Notes: generated from the letters alone by a model not told the origin. DNA of 64,000 nt from Ananas comosus (GCF_001540865.1 NC_033635.1:1636916-1700915), one strand, 5' to 3'; counted from the first letter of the stretch, positions 34,846-47,729 are shown. Program-made: numbers and translations.

Positions 34846-37480
34846 TCAATTCCACTCCCCAGTGCAGTACCAAGAGAGGCTGTGAAGCTCAGCTTCGTCG
34901 AGAAGCGCTTCCTCCAGGAACGTTTTGTGCAGTTGGATCTTGTTATCAAAGAAAGGAGTAGGATGAGAAGAAGAGGAGGCGAAGTATGAGCTGAACTCGA
35001 GACTGAAGCATTGCGGGTCCGAAGCCGCTGCCGAATACGGGCTGGTGTCTTCGTTGAACACGGCGCTCGAGTCGCTGTCCGATGTGCCGATGTCCTTGGC
35101 GATCGCCGCCAGCAGCCNGCCGCTAGCGGTTCCTGTAGCCGTGTAGCCTGTCCCAGCAGCCGATCGTCGGCCGCCTCCGATTTCTCCAGCTTCACAACCA
35201 TCTCCGAATTCCCCAGCCGGGCTTTTAGCTCTTTAATCTGAAAAAAGAACAATAGAATTCTATTATCATATTCACATGCAAGTAACAAATAGGAGAAGCT
35301 ACTGAATCGACCGTGCATGTGTTATATATAGTACGGCATAAATGATTACTCTAAAAAACTAAATCTAGAAAAAAAAGCACAATACTTTGTCCCCCACAAT
35401 ATTACCATTGTTGAATATTATAAATATTAAATTGTTAGTTTCTAATTATTTAAACTTTTAAATAATTATAATTATCTTTTCTAATAGCTTAGAATTTTAG
35501 AAAAATAATAATTATTTCAGATTATTTCACAATAATTTTATTGTATTCCTTTTTTCCTTAAACATTAAAACCATAACAACGGAAATTAAGAATGCAATGT
35601 AGCCAGCCCAGTACTTGGAGTTACGTACATATATGTTAAACCTGACTAACCTTTTATTAATTGATATGTGTCCTCACGAAAGGCTAAAATTAACGGCAAT
35701 AAATCACTATATATATAGGGGTAAAAGCCTACACTTCTATTTTATATATNCTACATGAGAACATGTCATGTCCTACATCTCCGCATCGTAGACATATTTT
35801 AGAATCCTGAGAAATCTTTTTATTCTTATCGGGGCAGTCCTTCGCAATATGCCCTCTTCTTTTACAGATGAAACAATCTTGCCCCTGTAAAAAGATCAGG
35901 TAGATCGGATAAAAGGTAAATAAATATATCGCCGGTAAACAGAATATACAGGATTTGTTATTAACATTACAAATGTGATATTATTAACAATGGTGCAGCC
36001 AGTGCAGTTCTAAGCAGAAATATATATATATATATATATAGAATCCGGCTACTTATGTTATTAATAGCACGAAGCACTTGGTGCTACCAAGTTTTCCGCC
36101 GTTAGATCTACCCTTTTGATCATTTTCATCCGTTAGATCATACTATTCAACCAACCACCCACTCAACCCTAGGGGACCCACATCATCCTAACCGTACATC
36201 ACTTAATTCAATGGCTAAAAACTTGGTAGCACCAATGACTTGGTGCTATTAATAGTATATTAGCCTAGTTCTATATATATATATGAAACTATTTTGTCTC
36301 TTTTAAGATTCACTACCCTAGCTCTCCAAATTAATCTGGCGTACATTTGATTTGTCTGATGCATTTGAATTTAATTACTACTGTTGCAGTTGAAACTGCA
36401 CGTACAATCAGGCTGATCAACTGCGGCAGTGGCAGTAGTAGCAGTCGCAGCTAGAACTACGTCCGAATTGATTGCTGTAAATATTTTCGATCTCAAAGAG
36501 TTATTAATTAGGTGGCGGTGCATGCATATATAGAGATATAGGTACAGATATAGATAGAGATATGAGGGGACCTCGGCGGCGAGGGCGTCCTTGTCGCGGC
36601 GGAGGGCGTCGCACTGGAGGCGGAGGGCGTCGTGGCGGGAGCGGAGGGCGGCGTAGTCGTGGTCGAGCTGCTTGGCCTTCCAGCGGGCGCGGCGGTTCTG
36701 GAACCAGACGGCGACCTGGCGCGGCTGCAGGCCCAGGTCCCGGGCCAGCTGCGCCTTCCGCTCCGGCCCCAGCTTGTTCTCCTCCTCGAAGCTCCGCTCC
36801 AGCGCCCGCACCTGCTCCGTCCCCAGCCTCCGCTTCTTCGCAACACCAGTAGTAACCCCCATATTCATGACCTTCGTATTCACAATTACCCCAGCTCCCA
36901 CCACCACCATCTGATCCTCCTCCTCTTCTCCCTCCTCCTCCTCCGCTGCCCCATCGTCCTTCCCCAAGCTCCCGACTTTCTCGCGGTTTCTAGCAGCTTC
37001 GGCCGCCGCGAAGCCCCTCCACCACCACCACCACCACCACCAACACCAACACCCTTCTCCTTTCCTATTTATACACATATATGCATGCACAAAGTACAAA
37101 CACAATTATACAAAGAAGGAAATTTTCGATCGTATAGACGCGCGTTAACAATTACCTCCACCATATATGTAGTGCAATTTGGAAAACCACACACGGTTGA
37201 ATTCGCTTTATATATAATCAAAAAATTTTAAAGTTCAGATACATGTCTAATCATATAACATAATTAGAATTAGAGCAAGGTTTTTTTTTTATTTTTTATT
37301 TTTTGTGTGTGTGTGGTTTTAGAAGAATTTATGAAGAGAACTAATTAGTCAGGAGTATTGACGAGGATAAGAATTAATTACAGTACATGGATACATACCT
37401 GGTGGGGAGATGGGGGTGAGAGAGATCCTTTCTTGTGCTATGAGACCTTCCAAGGGGAGTGAGCTTCTTGGCCTCTTCAT
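34846..37480 (-). CDS. Class I HD-Zip (homeobox-leucine zipper) transcription factor, frame disturbed
   Basis: Nuclear DNA-binding protein; class I members usually bind CAATNATTG-type sites as dimers and act in development or drought/ABA responses. Proposed exons, 5' to 3': 37480-37399 ([12 protein letters not shown]..., 27 codons plus one base, donor GTATGT), about 37059-36572, and 35237-34846. Exon 2 encodes an acidic stretch, the homeodomain ([17 protein letters not shown]... to [13 protein letters not shown]) and the leucine zipper ([22 protein letters not shown]). Exon 3 starts IKELKARLG and ends with the typical tail [12 protein letters not shown]. Two oddities: eight consecutive Trp codons from a GGT repeat near 37020-37045, and exon 3 is 392 bases, so its two halves are in different frames with an N at 35118. 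The intron of 1334 bases contains a MITE and a zinc-knuckle fragment. Exon 1 and the exon 2 acceptor are less sure than the domains. Confidence 0.85.
35751..35884 (-). pseudogene. Orphan exon of a CCHC zinc-knuckle protein inside the HD-Zip intron
   Basis: The minus strand reads without stops: [43 protein letters not shown]. It has two knuckles, C-x2-C-x4-H-x4-C ([14 protein letters not shown] and [14 protein letters not shown]). The pairing resembles plant multi-knuckle nucleic-acid-binding proteins, not the single knuckle of most retrotransposon Gag proteins. A good acceptor (TTTTTACAG) sits right before the coding stretch, so the fragment keeps a genomic splice site. It stops at a lone N (35750). 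Either a transposon-captured exon or a misjoined contig. Confidence 0.7.
36036..36280. mobile_element. Family B MITE, copy 4, in the HD-Zip intron
   Basis: Best example of family B. Left arm CGGCTACTTATGTTATTAAT, AGCACGAAGCACTTGGTGCT. Right arm, inverted: AGCACCAATGACTTGGTGCT, ATTAATAGTATATTAGCC. TA repeats on both flanks. It lies in the 1334-base intron between HD-Zip exons 2 and 3. Confidence 0.75.
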
Positions 37481-40400
37481 TGGTTCTTCTTTTTTCTCTT
37501 TGTTTGGTGATTAATTTCTATTTTTCTTCTTTAAATTTGTGCTGTGGAGAAGCGAAGAGAGGGATCGAAGGTTTTGAATTAAGATGCAAGAGGAAGAAGA
37601 GGAGGAGGAGGAGGAGGAGAAGGAGAGGAAAAGGAAGAGATGATGGGGTGGGAGGGAGATGAGTTGGACACCCATGTTTCCTCTTCTCTCTCCATCCTCT
37701 TTCCCATCACTTCTTCAATTCATAGCCCATCCATCACCTTATAAAAATTAAATAGAGAGAGAAGAGAAGAGTCAACAGTTGCTGCGGGAATCAAGCAGTG
37801 TATATATATTATTATAAAAAAGAAAAGGAAAAAAAAGAGGAGACGGAGAAGTAGTAGTGTTGGGAGTTTTTCTGTTTTTTTTTTTTTGGTGGGGTATGAG
37901 AGGGAGAGGGGAAATGGGACTTGAGAGAATTGAGAGGCTTGGTCTAATTAATGGAATGAATGATGAGTCAAGAAAATGAAGTGAGGGTGAGATAAAACTC
38001 AGAACCAAATGCAGGTGCAATTCTCTGTACTACTGCATTTGATCACTTTCAAAATTTACAGCTTTTACTGTGAAGTTGAAATGAAGGGTGCCAGCTAATT
38101 TAGAGCTTTCATTTCTGCTGCTGCTGCTGATAATATATGGTTGATAAAATACTAATTTTGTTTCCGCATTTTCGGCGAGTCTAAATTCATGCGAGGCTAG
38201 AGACGAGATATATCTAATGAAACTCATTTAATCTACAAATTTAAGCCTATTAAGTCTGGATCCACTAGTACGTATCGACTATTTAACTCATTTATAATTC
38301 TCCTCGTAGTAACAGCAAATGATATGGTTAGGATAAAGATGATTATTTGTTCTAACTGAGGAGAATTTGTTGAAAATCTGGTACTCGTAATTTACTTTGA
38401 CATTAACTGCTGTTGATCCGGTACTAGTTATTGGGATTCCACAATAAAAGTATCAAATTAAATTTTTACTATAAATCAATCTTCTCAGAAAAAACTCATA
38501 TAAGCACAAAAGTGAGAAAACCAAACATAACATATACAGGTAAAATAAAATTCATTAAATAAAGAAAAAATTACACCTGACTTCTCTTCTATATAGAGTA
38601 GCTCCAACTCGAGCTCTCTTTTTGAATCTCTCTCACTCTTCTTTCGTCTTTTGTAAGTCCAAAAGAAGACCTTTTTCTCATCCTATGCATCCATGCATAA
38701 GATATAGGAATGACGCACGACCACGAAAGTCGCACACGTCCACTAGGTGCATCCAAAATTATGACCATCTTGTCAAATACCATATGGGTGTGGCTAAGCC
38801 GTACCACCACAACCAAATTAATAACACTTATACTATATTTATAGCTTAATCGAAAAGCCATCAAATTCTAGTCCAATAGGATTTTTATTCTATTTAATAT
38901 TTAAATTTGAATTAATTTATCTCTACTAAATTTAAATATTATTCCTAATCCAAGTAGAATTCATCTATAAATCTAATCAAATCTCAACAGAATCTTGATC
39001 ATTTGAAAATCCTTTTAGATTATTGAGGTGTTATTCAAAAAACTTAATTTCTAAAAAAGATGTCATTGGTGTCTCTAATAAGTCAATCTTGCATGCATTA
39101 ATTAGCTTGTTGCAAAATTGACAAACTTAAACATATAAAACCCCCCCCACACCAACTTCATATTTGCTGCACCTCATTCAAAGCTAGCTCCAGAGTACTT
39201 AAGATTTTCTAGTCTAAGGTCTAAATATACTCATCCTCTGTTCCGTCTCTACATGGAAAAATAAAATGAAACTATGTTATTTCTAAACTTGACATAAATT
39301 TAATATTATTTTCATACCAATGTTTTGAGGGAAGTCACATGGTATATAAAGAAAACTGTTTATTCTAATGTGTGCATTAACGAAAGAGATACAATTATTG
39401 CACGGTTTAGGTAGTACTACTGTTGTAGCTATTTGATATCATTACTTCATGTATACAAATATAACTATTTTTGTCACTGAAAAGAAGAAAAAAAAGAAAA
39501 AGAAAGAAAGGGAACTCTCCAACCATTGCAGAATCTGTAGCTATTAAAGCATACTTGTTTCTAAATAGAAACATCAACAGTAGAAGCAACAAGTGGTTTT
39601 TCCTGTTATAGATGATGTAGTAAGCCAATCATAGTGGTGATGGCATTAAATAATTGCCTCTTGGGTTACTCTTTTATGCATTAACGTTTGTTGTTTTTCT
39701 CCCTCCTATATATGTGTTACAAAAGAGCGAGCAACGGAGAGATAAACTTATGTGTCTCGGATGGCATTTGTTCTTGGTCAATAAGGACGTATATGAATCA
39801 TTATTCATCTTAAAAAACTTAAGTTATTAAAGAACAATATTTTTCATCGCGTAATATTTAGCCTTACAAAAGTTTCAATACAAGTTTAAGAGTGAAGTTC
39901 CATTCAATAAGACATGCACAACTTCAAGTAGTACCTTAATTATCAGTCCAAATTTTCGAGCCTGCATATGCATTTAAGTCGTATTTACTCAAATATAAGC
40001 ATCAATAAGTAGCTTCTTTGTAGCTATTAGAAAGGGAAATTATATTCTATAAGATCCTTAATTCGAGGAGGTTTAAGTTACATATTCTTATTTCTTACTT
40101 TTGATCCAGAGACATGCATATGTGATGTACCTAGTTTTAATAGTAATAGATTGAGTTGTCGATATGTGGGGTTTTTGTTGCCCAGTATCTCTCAAATGGG
40201 AATCTAGTGTAATCTCAGTAACCGTACTTAAATTATAGTCACTTACAACTGAAAAAGTTAAAGTAATGTTTTGTGTCAATAAGTTCGGCTTTTGGCTTGC
40301 CTTTTCTTCCATCAGTGTGCGGAATTCATATGCATGTTCTGAGTCATGGAATTAGGTGAAGTAAGTCGAATTCAGCGACAACGGCTACTCGGAAAATCGT

Positions 40401-40481
40401 AGACACTTTTCTTAATATGGTACACAATAAACCAGATCGAGTTGTTTATTTTATTAAATTTTTTTTGATTAAAAAATTAAT

Positions 40482-40567
40482 CAAAATTGTATGAAGGGTT
40501 TGTTTGACGGTAATAAGAACAGCAAAAGAACGCGCAAAATTGTATGAAGGGTCTGTTTGACGGTAAT
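40482..40567. repeat. 33-base direct repeat pair
   Basis: CAAAATTGTATGAAGGGT..TGTTTGACGGTAAT occurs at 40482-40514 and again at 40535-40567 with one difference. The 20-base spacer is unrelated. Confidence 0.9.
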
Positions 40568-40920
40568 CCAATAAAAAGTCTCCGAATCAAGTCACAATAT
40601 GCGAATGCTTTCAAAATATATTTCCGATAAATTGCAGGCGTGTTTAATTGAATTTTGTTGTAGATAATCTACAATTGGAGATAAATTTGGTCTAAAGATA
40701 CAACAGTTATGTCTACAAACTAGTAAAAAATCACAGATATAAAGAGCTTTCACTTTTTGTACATGTTCATTCATTGATGTTTAGAGTGGCAAACATCTAT
40801 TGGTGCGGTTGCAGGCATTTTTAGTTGGTACTTTCAACAGTTAGTCCTTTGACATCAAATAGTATAATGATCACCTGGCAACGCGACTGTCTTAATTTTT
40901 CTTTAACTCACAGATCTCAT

Positions 40921-40957
<37 letters not shown>

Positions 40958-41989
40958 CCCACTAAAATCCAAGAGGTTGTATCAACTCTTAATTCTTTGG
41001 TTATATAAAATATAACCCCATATAAGGAGTTCATATGTAGTATTTTCCTTGTTCTTTAACTAAAGGATAAGTTACACATTAATTTGGTCCTCAAACTAGG
41101 AGGCGTGTGGGTAATTTATCCTTAACTAAATTACACTAGTGGTCCTCAAACTATGAGGGGTGTAGCGCTTTGGTTCTAAATCTTAATTTATGATGATATT
41201 TGACTTTATTAAAGAAATAAATAATCTAATTAGTTGATTAAGTATTAATGTGTCACTAATGTGAAAGTGAAACGATGTCTTAATTATTATCGTGTCATTA
41301 ATCACAATACTATTGTATTATTTCTATGTTAATGACATGTAAATAATTAATCAATATTAGAAAAGCTCAAGTTAAAAATTATAATAAATTAAAGTTTGAA
41401 CACGAGCCTCATAGTTTGAACACCCAAAGCATAATTTAGTCGTTTTCTTTCTCTATGGGCCTAGTTATCCCTTGTGTCCTTTTTTTTTTTGTTTGTGATT
41501 TGTTGCTGTTAGTGAAGCTATTTTTCTTGACATATATATCTTCAATCTTTCTATGATGAAGCAAACGGTTTGGATTTGTGTATGTACAATAGAATAAGGA
41601 TCAAAGATTAAATGGGCTTATGAATGCTTACCTGTAACATGAAATAAAATTAAATGAAACTAACTCGAAATGTAGTCCATTTTAGGATGACTATTCAACT
41701 TTTAAAAGAAAATAATTCTGCCACCTAATCTTTGAATGTGTGTGATATGATTGATGTAGTGACTCTTTTATGAAATTTGCGTAATTACAATATTTGTCGA
41801 AACAAAAAAAAAAAAAAGGCTCAAGTTCTATACTGAAAGGGCCATTAAAAGATCAAAACATACGGATTAAAGGAAAACCAAAAAAGATAGTAAAACAAAA
41901 GCCGACTGTAAGTTGAATAAACATATGAAAGTGAGCCATAATTCAGATTGGTTTTCTATTACTTACGTATGAAATACTCTACCACCCGA

Positions 41990-42168
41990 TTTAGCGCAAT
42001 TGGCAACCTGTTTGATGGTCGATATTCATTTACCTAAGTTCAAACTCTATTTAGTGCATATTTGTAAATGAGTTTATTTTTGAAATGTAAACAAAACGAA
42101 TAGCGCGCATATATACTAGAATTCTCTCTCTCTCTCTCTCTCTCTACCTTAAAAAAAAAAAAAAAAAC
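41990..42168 (+). mobile_element. Diverged tRNA-derived SINE copy
   Basis: Plus-strand copy with A-box region TTGGCAACCTGTTTGATGG, a decayed B box (AGTTCAAACTC), GAGTTTATTTTTGAAATG-type stem region, ACGAATAGCGCGCATA tail, CT run and poly(A) at 42152-42167. Confidence 0.55.
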
Positions 42169-43535
42169 TTATTTTCCTCCAACTCCTCTTATATCTCATT
42201 TTCCAAGTAGGCAAGGGAATCTAAAAGGGTAGAAAAGAGAACAAAAAGATGTTGTTTGGGCCCAGGAAAAAAAGTAAAAGATAAAAAAAAGTCACCTCAA
42301 TCAACTGGTGCCCAGTTTTTGGAACTACATGCAAAGCACCAATGGAAGCTTTTTCACCTTTACTAGGGTGCCTAGAAAGTGATTGGCTCAATCTCTTTCA
42401 TTTTCCCCACCTCTAATCTCTTACAAATGACCCCCCTCTAGAGTGCTAGTACTTCCCCCTCTGGAATCCAATACAAGAGAGGGGGAAAACTGCGGCTGCT
42501 TTGGTGGAAAAGTGAAACTGTTCCCTCATATCTTATTATACTCCATGGATCAGCTACTTGTTCCTGTCAAAGAATGTGATGCTAAATTCGAAAAGCATAA
42601 GTGCTAATTTGTAACTTTTGCTTCCGTTGCAGAACGAAATCATTGGGTACGTACGTAGATTTTAATACGGTACGTATTTCTTCGAATGATACCACTCCCA
42701 TAGTATGCCACCACATAATGTTTTTGATAAGTTTGCTTACTTATTTAAATTAGAAAAGCTTTTATCAAACCGGAAGTTTCGACTTGAAACTTACTAGTCT
42801 GATTCTTATTCTAACTTGCATTAAAAGGTTTTGGAAGGATTGTAAGTGGTGTTTGGATGGAGAATTATTATTCTGAGAATATGGATTATTTATAATTTAA
42901 ATATCTTTTACGAGATGCTTATCCACAAATTCATAAATTCATATTGAATTTGTTGGGACAACGAAAACATTTGGTACTATATTTGTTCCCTGTTACTAAC
43001 CATAATAACATCTTGATATTAAATTACTTTTAGTACTTGTGATAAGCTCCTCCAAATTAAGAAGTGAAATAAGTCCACAGTAAGCTATTGCGGCATAAAG
43101 ATGTGGCAAAAAGCCGAGTACCATCATACGTTGCTTCATCTTCACCATGTCATGAACGTCGCGTTCATCAAAAACAATGTTGCTTTTCCGGAAAGCTATT
43201 TTTGGGTGGTAAAAACTCTTCTGAAAGCACGACCCCATTTGAGAAAAAAAAAAAAGAAAAAAAAAAAAAAAAAGGTGGAGGAGAAAGTGATGGGGTTGAT
43301 GGAGATTGCACACCATTTCCCACCAACTCGAGAAGTTCCGGTTGTCTGGCATTGAATTTTTTTTTCTGACAAAAATTCAAATATCCATTTTTATAGTTTC
43401 TTTTTTTTTTTATTTTAGTATTCTGTGATTTATAATGTATCATTTTCATACCCCTATGCTTTTTCTTTTTCTTTTTGTTATTTTTTTTACTAATTTTTTT
43501 CGTTAAATCAGTAACAAAGTTAAAACTAAAAACTA

Positions 43536-44015
43536 TGTTAAATATAAAATTATATAAATACCATTTTCTAGCTAACAGCTTAAGTTTTTAGAGTACAACG
43601 GTTGTTTCACATGGTATCAAAGTAGGAGGTTCTAAGTTCGAGTCACGCCGTGCTTCTAGCATATTAATTTTCTTCCATTTAATTCAAGCCCACGTCATGA
43701 GCAGACTAAAAAAAAAAGTCTCGAGCCTAGAGTATTAAATATAAAATTATATAAACACCGTTCTCTAACAGTTTAAACTTTTAGAGTACAATGGCGGTTT
43801 CACATGGTATCAGAATAAGAGGTTCTGAGTTCGAGTCACGCCAGGTTCCTAACATATTAATTTCCTTCTATTTAATTCAAGCCCACGTCATGGACCAACT
43901 AAAAAAAAAAGTCTCGAGTCTCGACCCCAAACGTGAGAGGGAGTGTTAAATATAAAAATATTCAAATATCATTCTCTAATAGCTTAACTTTTTATAGTAC
44001 AACAGTTATTTCACA
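43536..44015 (+). mobile_element. TRIM/SMART-like miniature LTR array (LTR-int-LTR-int-LTR)
   Basis: Three terminal repeats of about 72-76 bases (43536-43611, 43733-43804, 43944-44015). The first and third begin TGTTAAATATAAA; all end in CACA, giving TG...CA termini. The first two are followed directly by TGGTATCA(G/A)A, the plant initiator-Met tRNA primer-binding site of many copia-type elements. Internal segments of about 120-140 bases have no coding capacity. The second internal ends in the purine tract GTGAGAGGGAG just before the third repeat. A tandem array of this type arises by unequal recombination between repeats. Confidence 0.8.
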
Positions 44016-44142
44016 GGGTACTAAAGTAAAACTATATATAGGGTATTTGAAGGTTTTTATATATAATTTAACAAAAAATTGACAGAGGGCCCGACGAAAA
44101 AATAAATAAAAAAAACCACATAAGTGGTATTTAAGTTTACCG

Positions 44143-44285
44143 TTTTTTGAGAGAGAAAAATAGCATACTATCAGTTTCATTTATTTTTTTAAAAATAAAC
44201 TTAGTTAAAAATATAAATTAATTAAGATTTAAATTTAAAATCTTCAATATCAACCACCAGATTTTTATAACTTGCGCCGGGAACA
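44143..44285 (-). mobile_element. Diverged tRNA-derived SINE copy
   Basis: Minus-strand copy. Plus-strand order: TTTTTTGAGAGAG, AAATAGCATACTATCAG, TTTCATTTATTTTTTTAAAAA, decayed B box (AGATTTAAATTT), AACCACCAGATTTTTATAAC A-box region. No clear duplication seen. Confidence 0.6.
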
Positions 44286-46192
44286 GTCTGTTTGTTTGGC
44301 ATTGAGTTGAGCCCCCAAATTGCAAGCATATGCAGCAAAGTGGGTGTAGTACACGCTGTACCGGATTATGCCTGTGATCGACTGTGTGCGCCACTTGTGG
44401 TTGTATCGTACGGCGCATGCTGTGTTGATCAGCTAGCGAATATCAGTATGATTGACTCGTGTGCTAGCTAGTAGTCATGTGGGTCCAAAACCTTTTTTTT
44501 TTTTTTTCATTTATTTCAGAAAAAATGCTTTGGATCCTCAAAAATACTTGTGTGTTAGTATGAAGTGCCGAGTAACTGAGAAATATTTTATCCCGGTCAA
44601 AATCTCTTTTTTTTTTTTTTTAATCTGTTTTGTATTTAATAGGATGGTAGGGAGGTCAGAACTAATAAAAAAGAGTAATATTCATTCGTTTTCATTGGGA
44701 AACATAGAAGCAAACTGGACGGATACGAGGATGGAAGTCCCACCCCTCCTTCAGATTTGACTACTAAAATTCCCCCTCGTCTCCTATCTTGAATTTATGA
44801 CGGGTTAAAAAAATATATTCTATAATTCATTCCGACTTATAACCTATCTCCTGCCAGTGCCACGAATTCGTCTTGCCAACTAATACTTGTTTTTACAAAT
44901 TATACTAGTATTCATATTTTATAAAATATAAATTAATAAATTTTTAATAATAATAAATAATATTACCAAGTTATATATATAATAATTAATAATATTAATT
45001 ATATAAATTAAAATATCAATCCTAATTGAAAGTAAAATTCGAAAATTTAAAAAATATGAGAAATGAGAGCACCAACTTATTTGTATTTTAGACTTTTTAT
45101 AAATATATTATTAGTTAGGGGTATTATCTTAAAATATAAAATATTTTCGGGAGGGATTATGGCGGGCCAGATTAGGAGCGAATTCAGAGTAGGTCAAATT
45201 TTTTTTCATTTTCTACCTCGAATCTCTTTCGGATCATAAAGATCACTTCGTTTTTTTATTCCGAACCTGTTTATTTTGTTTTGTTTACTGTCCAATTCGA
45301 GGCGGAGCGAGGTGGGAGTCCCCCAACCCATCCCTTCTGAGGAAGGTGGATTGGACGCCACACAGACTTTACGAATAAAATTGCTTAGTCCGTGACGCAT
45401 CGTACACGTTTGTATCTTAACTGATTCAGTACAATCTAACTAACATGTATTTTTCTATAATATTAATAAACTAAATATTTTTCACATCAATATTTTTTGG
45501 CCGACGCACTCTGCTAGTAATTTCAAATCAAAGCCGGAGAAATTTAAAATCAGAGCCGGAAAAGGAAAATTAATAGCCTTCCTGTTTAAATTTTGGGGGC
45601 TATTTTGGGAAAAAGCAACTGGTGTGTCATAGCTAACTATAGATGATGGTGATAGAAACAACCTACCTTTACGAAGAGAATAGTTTACCCTTTGTCCTTA
45701 CCCTTGTTTTCTTTGTGAATAAAATGGATGAGATATTTAACATATTCTTCTTTCTTTTTTTTTTTTTGGTTAAGGAGACTCAAGGATTGGGGAACCTACA
45801 TGAGTTGGGCCTAAAAAGAGAACCCAGTCCAAAACCGATTATAGGCCCTACTGGGCCAACTAACTGCTAACTCGTTTTAAAAGAACTAGAAGAAGGTCTC
45901 GACATAAACAAGTTTGAAGCAGAATTAAATCGGAAGAAACTAGATCGGGAATAATAAATATTTTAACCAAAGTCAAATCAGTTTATAAACTTAAGATGAT
46001 ATGTTGATTAACTCCTGTACATTTTATTTATACACTAATTTGTATGTTTTTTCGCAAAATATGTTGGAATTGCATGATCCTCCCAACCTCTGGATTTCAC
46101 CAAGTTTTTCGGAGAAACACCACGAGTCCATTCCCAAATAAGCCCAAACAGGCCCAGTTATAACCTCTGAGCAGGCCCATGGTGATAGTCTT

Positions 46193-46225
<33 letters not shown>

Positions 46226-46780
46226 GAAAAAAAGAAGAGAGAGGTAGCATGTGATCACTTTATTCAATAAAGAGGTAAATTAAGCGGTGATACATCAGAA
46301 CTTCCCCCCGCCCCCAAAAGGGGAAAAAAAAAAAATGCTAGACGCAATAGAGCTCCCAAGATTCCTACTAAAGTGCAAATCCACCAACAATTATCTTAAC
46401 ATGACTTTTTTTTCGAAAATCCTTCTATTCCGCTCCAATCAAATAGTCCATGAAGAAGTGACGATGGTTATTAACTTCCTTCGCCCTATGGCGCCCTACT
46501 TAATGTTACTACCTTTCCAGAGCACACCAATCTAAGTGCAATTACTCAGAAGCTGTTTGTTCAACAGTAAACACTCCAGCAGTGTTTTAGAGAAACAATA
46601 GCCTGCAAAATAATGGTTGTCTCTGGTTCTTCCATACAAAACCTACAACTCGCCTCTCCCGACCATCCTCTCTTCAACATATTATCCTTTGTCAGCATTT
46701 TTTGTTTTAACACAAACTCACGATGATAGTCTAATATTAGGGGAAAAAAAATTAACTTCACTACAACTATTTAAATTTAA
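46193..46780 (-). mobile_element. LINE 3' end with zf-RVT remnant
   Basis: On the minus strand 46761-46650 reads REFVLKQKMLTKDNMLKRGW, SGEASCRFC, MEEPETT, the zinc-binding zf-RVT domain found after the reverse transcriptase in plant L1-type elements. The frame then degrades (stops, frameshifts), with pieces still resembling the usual downstream region. The 3' end near 46226-46290 carries CTTTATTGAATAAAG and CATGCTACCTCTCTC before an A/T homopolymer tail. The element is truncated and dead. Confidence 0.7.
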
Positions 46781-47729
46781 CTGCTGAATTATATACAAAA
46801 TTTAAATTCAGTGTATCTATCTATCTTTAAATATCAAAATCATCTAAAATGCAACACCTAAAAAAGAGAAATTTTTTGTGCTCCGTAAAGGAATTCTAAG
46901 ATTGGAACGAAATATTGAAAGATTAACCGAACCTAACCAATAAAATGATTGGCTCCACCTAGGTGGAGACAACCGGTGCCCATGTGTGAGCCAGTTGTCC
47001 ACCTGCGTTGGGGCATCATTCGTTTCCGAAAATTAAAAAAGAAAAAATAATTTTTTTCAAACGCCTAACGGCTAGTTTGACTCGGGAGCCTTTCTTAAAA
47101 TATTAAAATTGGAACAACCGCAGCCGTTCGTTTACCATCGGACGGCGTGGGGACGTTGCACGGAAAAAATAGACGTTGGAGTCCTTCCAATTTTGGCAAC
47201 GCGGTGACGGGTGGGCTCGATGTGAAATCGGAGCCGTCGGATCAGCATCGGACGGGTGGTGATCGAGAGGCTAAAACCGGGGGTGGAAAGCGGAAACGGT
47301 CCCGATTTCGTGTACCAAAACCTCCCCTGGGCCCCTCCACCGTCCATCCAAAATAGAATTCGTTTGCAAGAAACTGAATTGCATGATAGTCCCTCTGCAA
47401 TCCTATTATTTCAACTTAAGCTCTATACTTTCAAATAATATTCGTAGAACCGCTAAATTTTATATACACATTTCGTAGAAAACACTGGAATTTTTTGACT
47501 ACGAAGTGAGTTGTTTATTTTAGTTTATTCTAATTTTATTTACATAAAAAAATGGTAAAGAGTGAAGTTGTAATTTTGGGATAATACATAGAGTGGCCAC
47601 ACATTTTACCAAAATGAAAAGAAAGCAATCTAACGGCTATGATAGCTTCACATTGCTTAGCTGTCAAATAACAATAACTAAAATAATAATATTTTATTTC
47701 CCCGACCTTTCCTTCCTCTTCCTTTATAA

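Noticed and set aside
36508..37231. Plus-strand frames of up to 199 aa opposite HD-Zip exon 2
   Set aside because: Antisense to the homeodomain; repetitive composition only.
43538..44015. CRISPR-like regular repeats
   Set aside because: Plant nuclear context; repeats are LTRs with TG/CA ends and tRNA primer sites, not a CRISPR array.
47147..47438. Short frames in a GC-richer patch
   Set aside because: No domain or splice structure. Looks like promoter or old repeat sequence.
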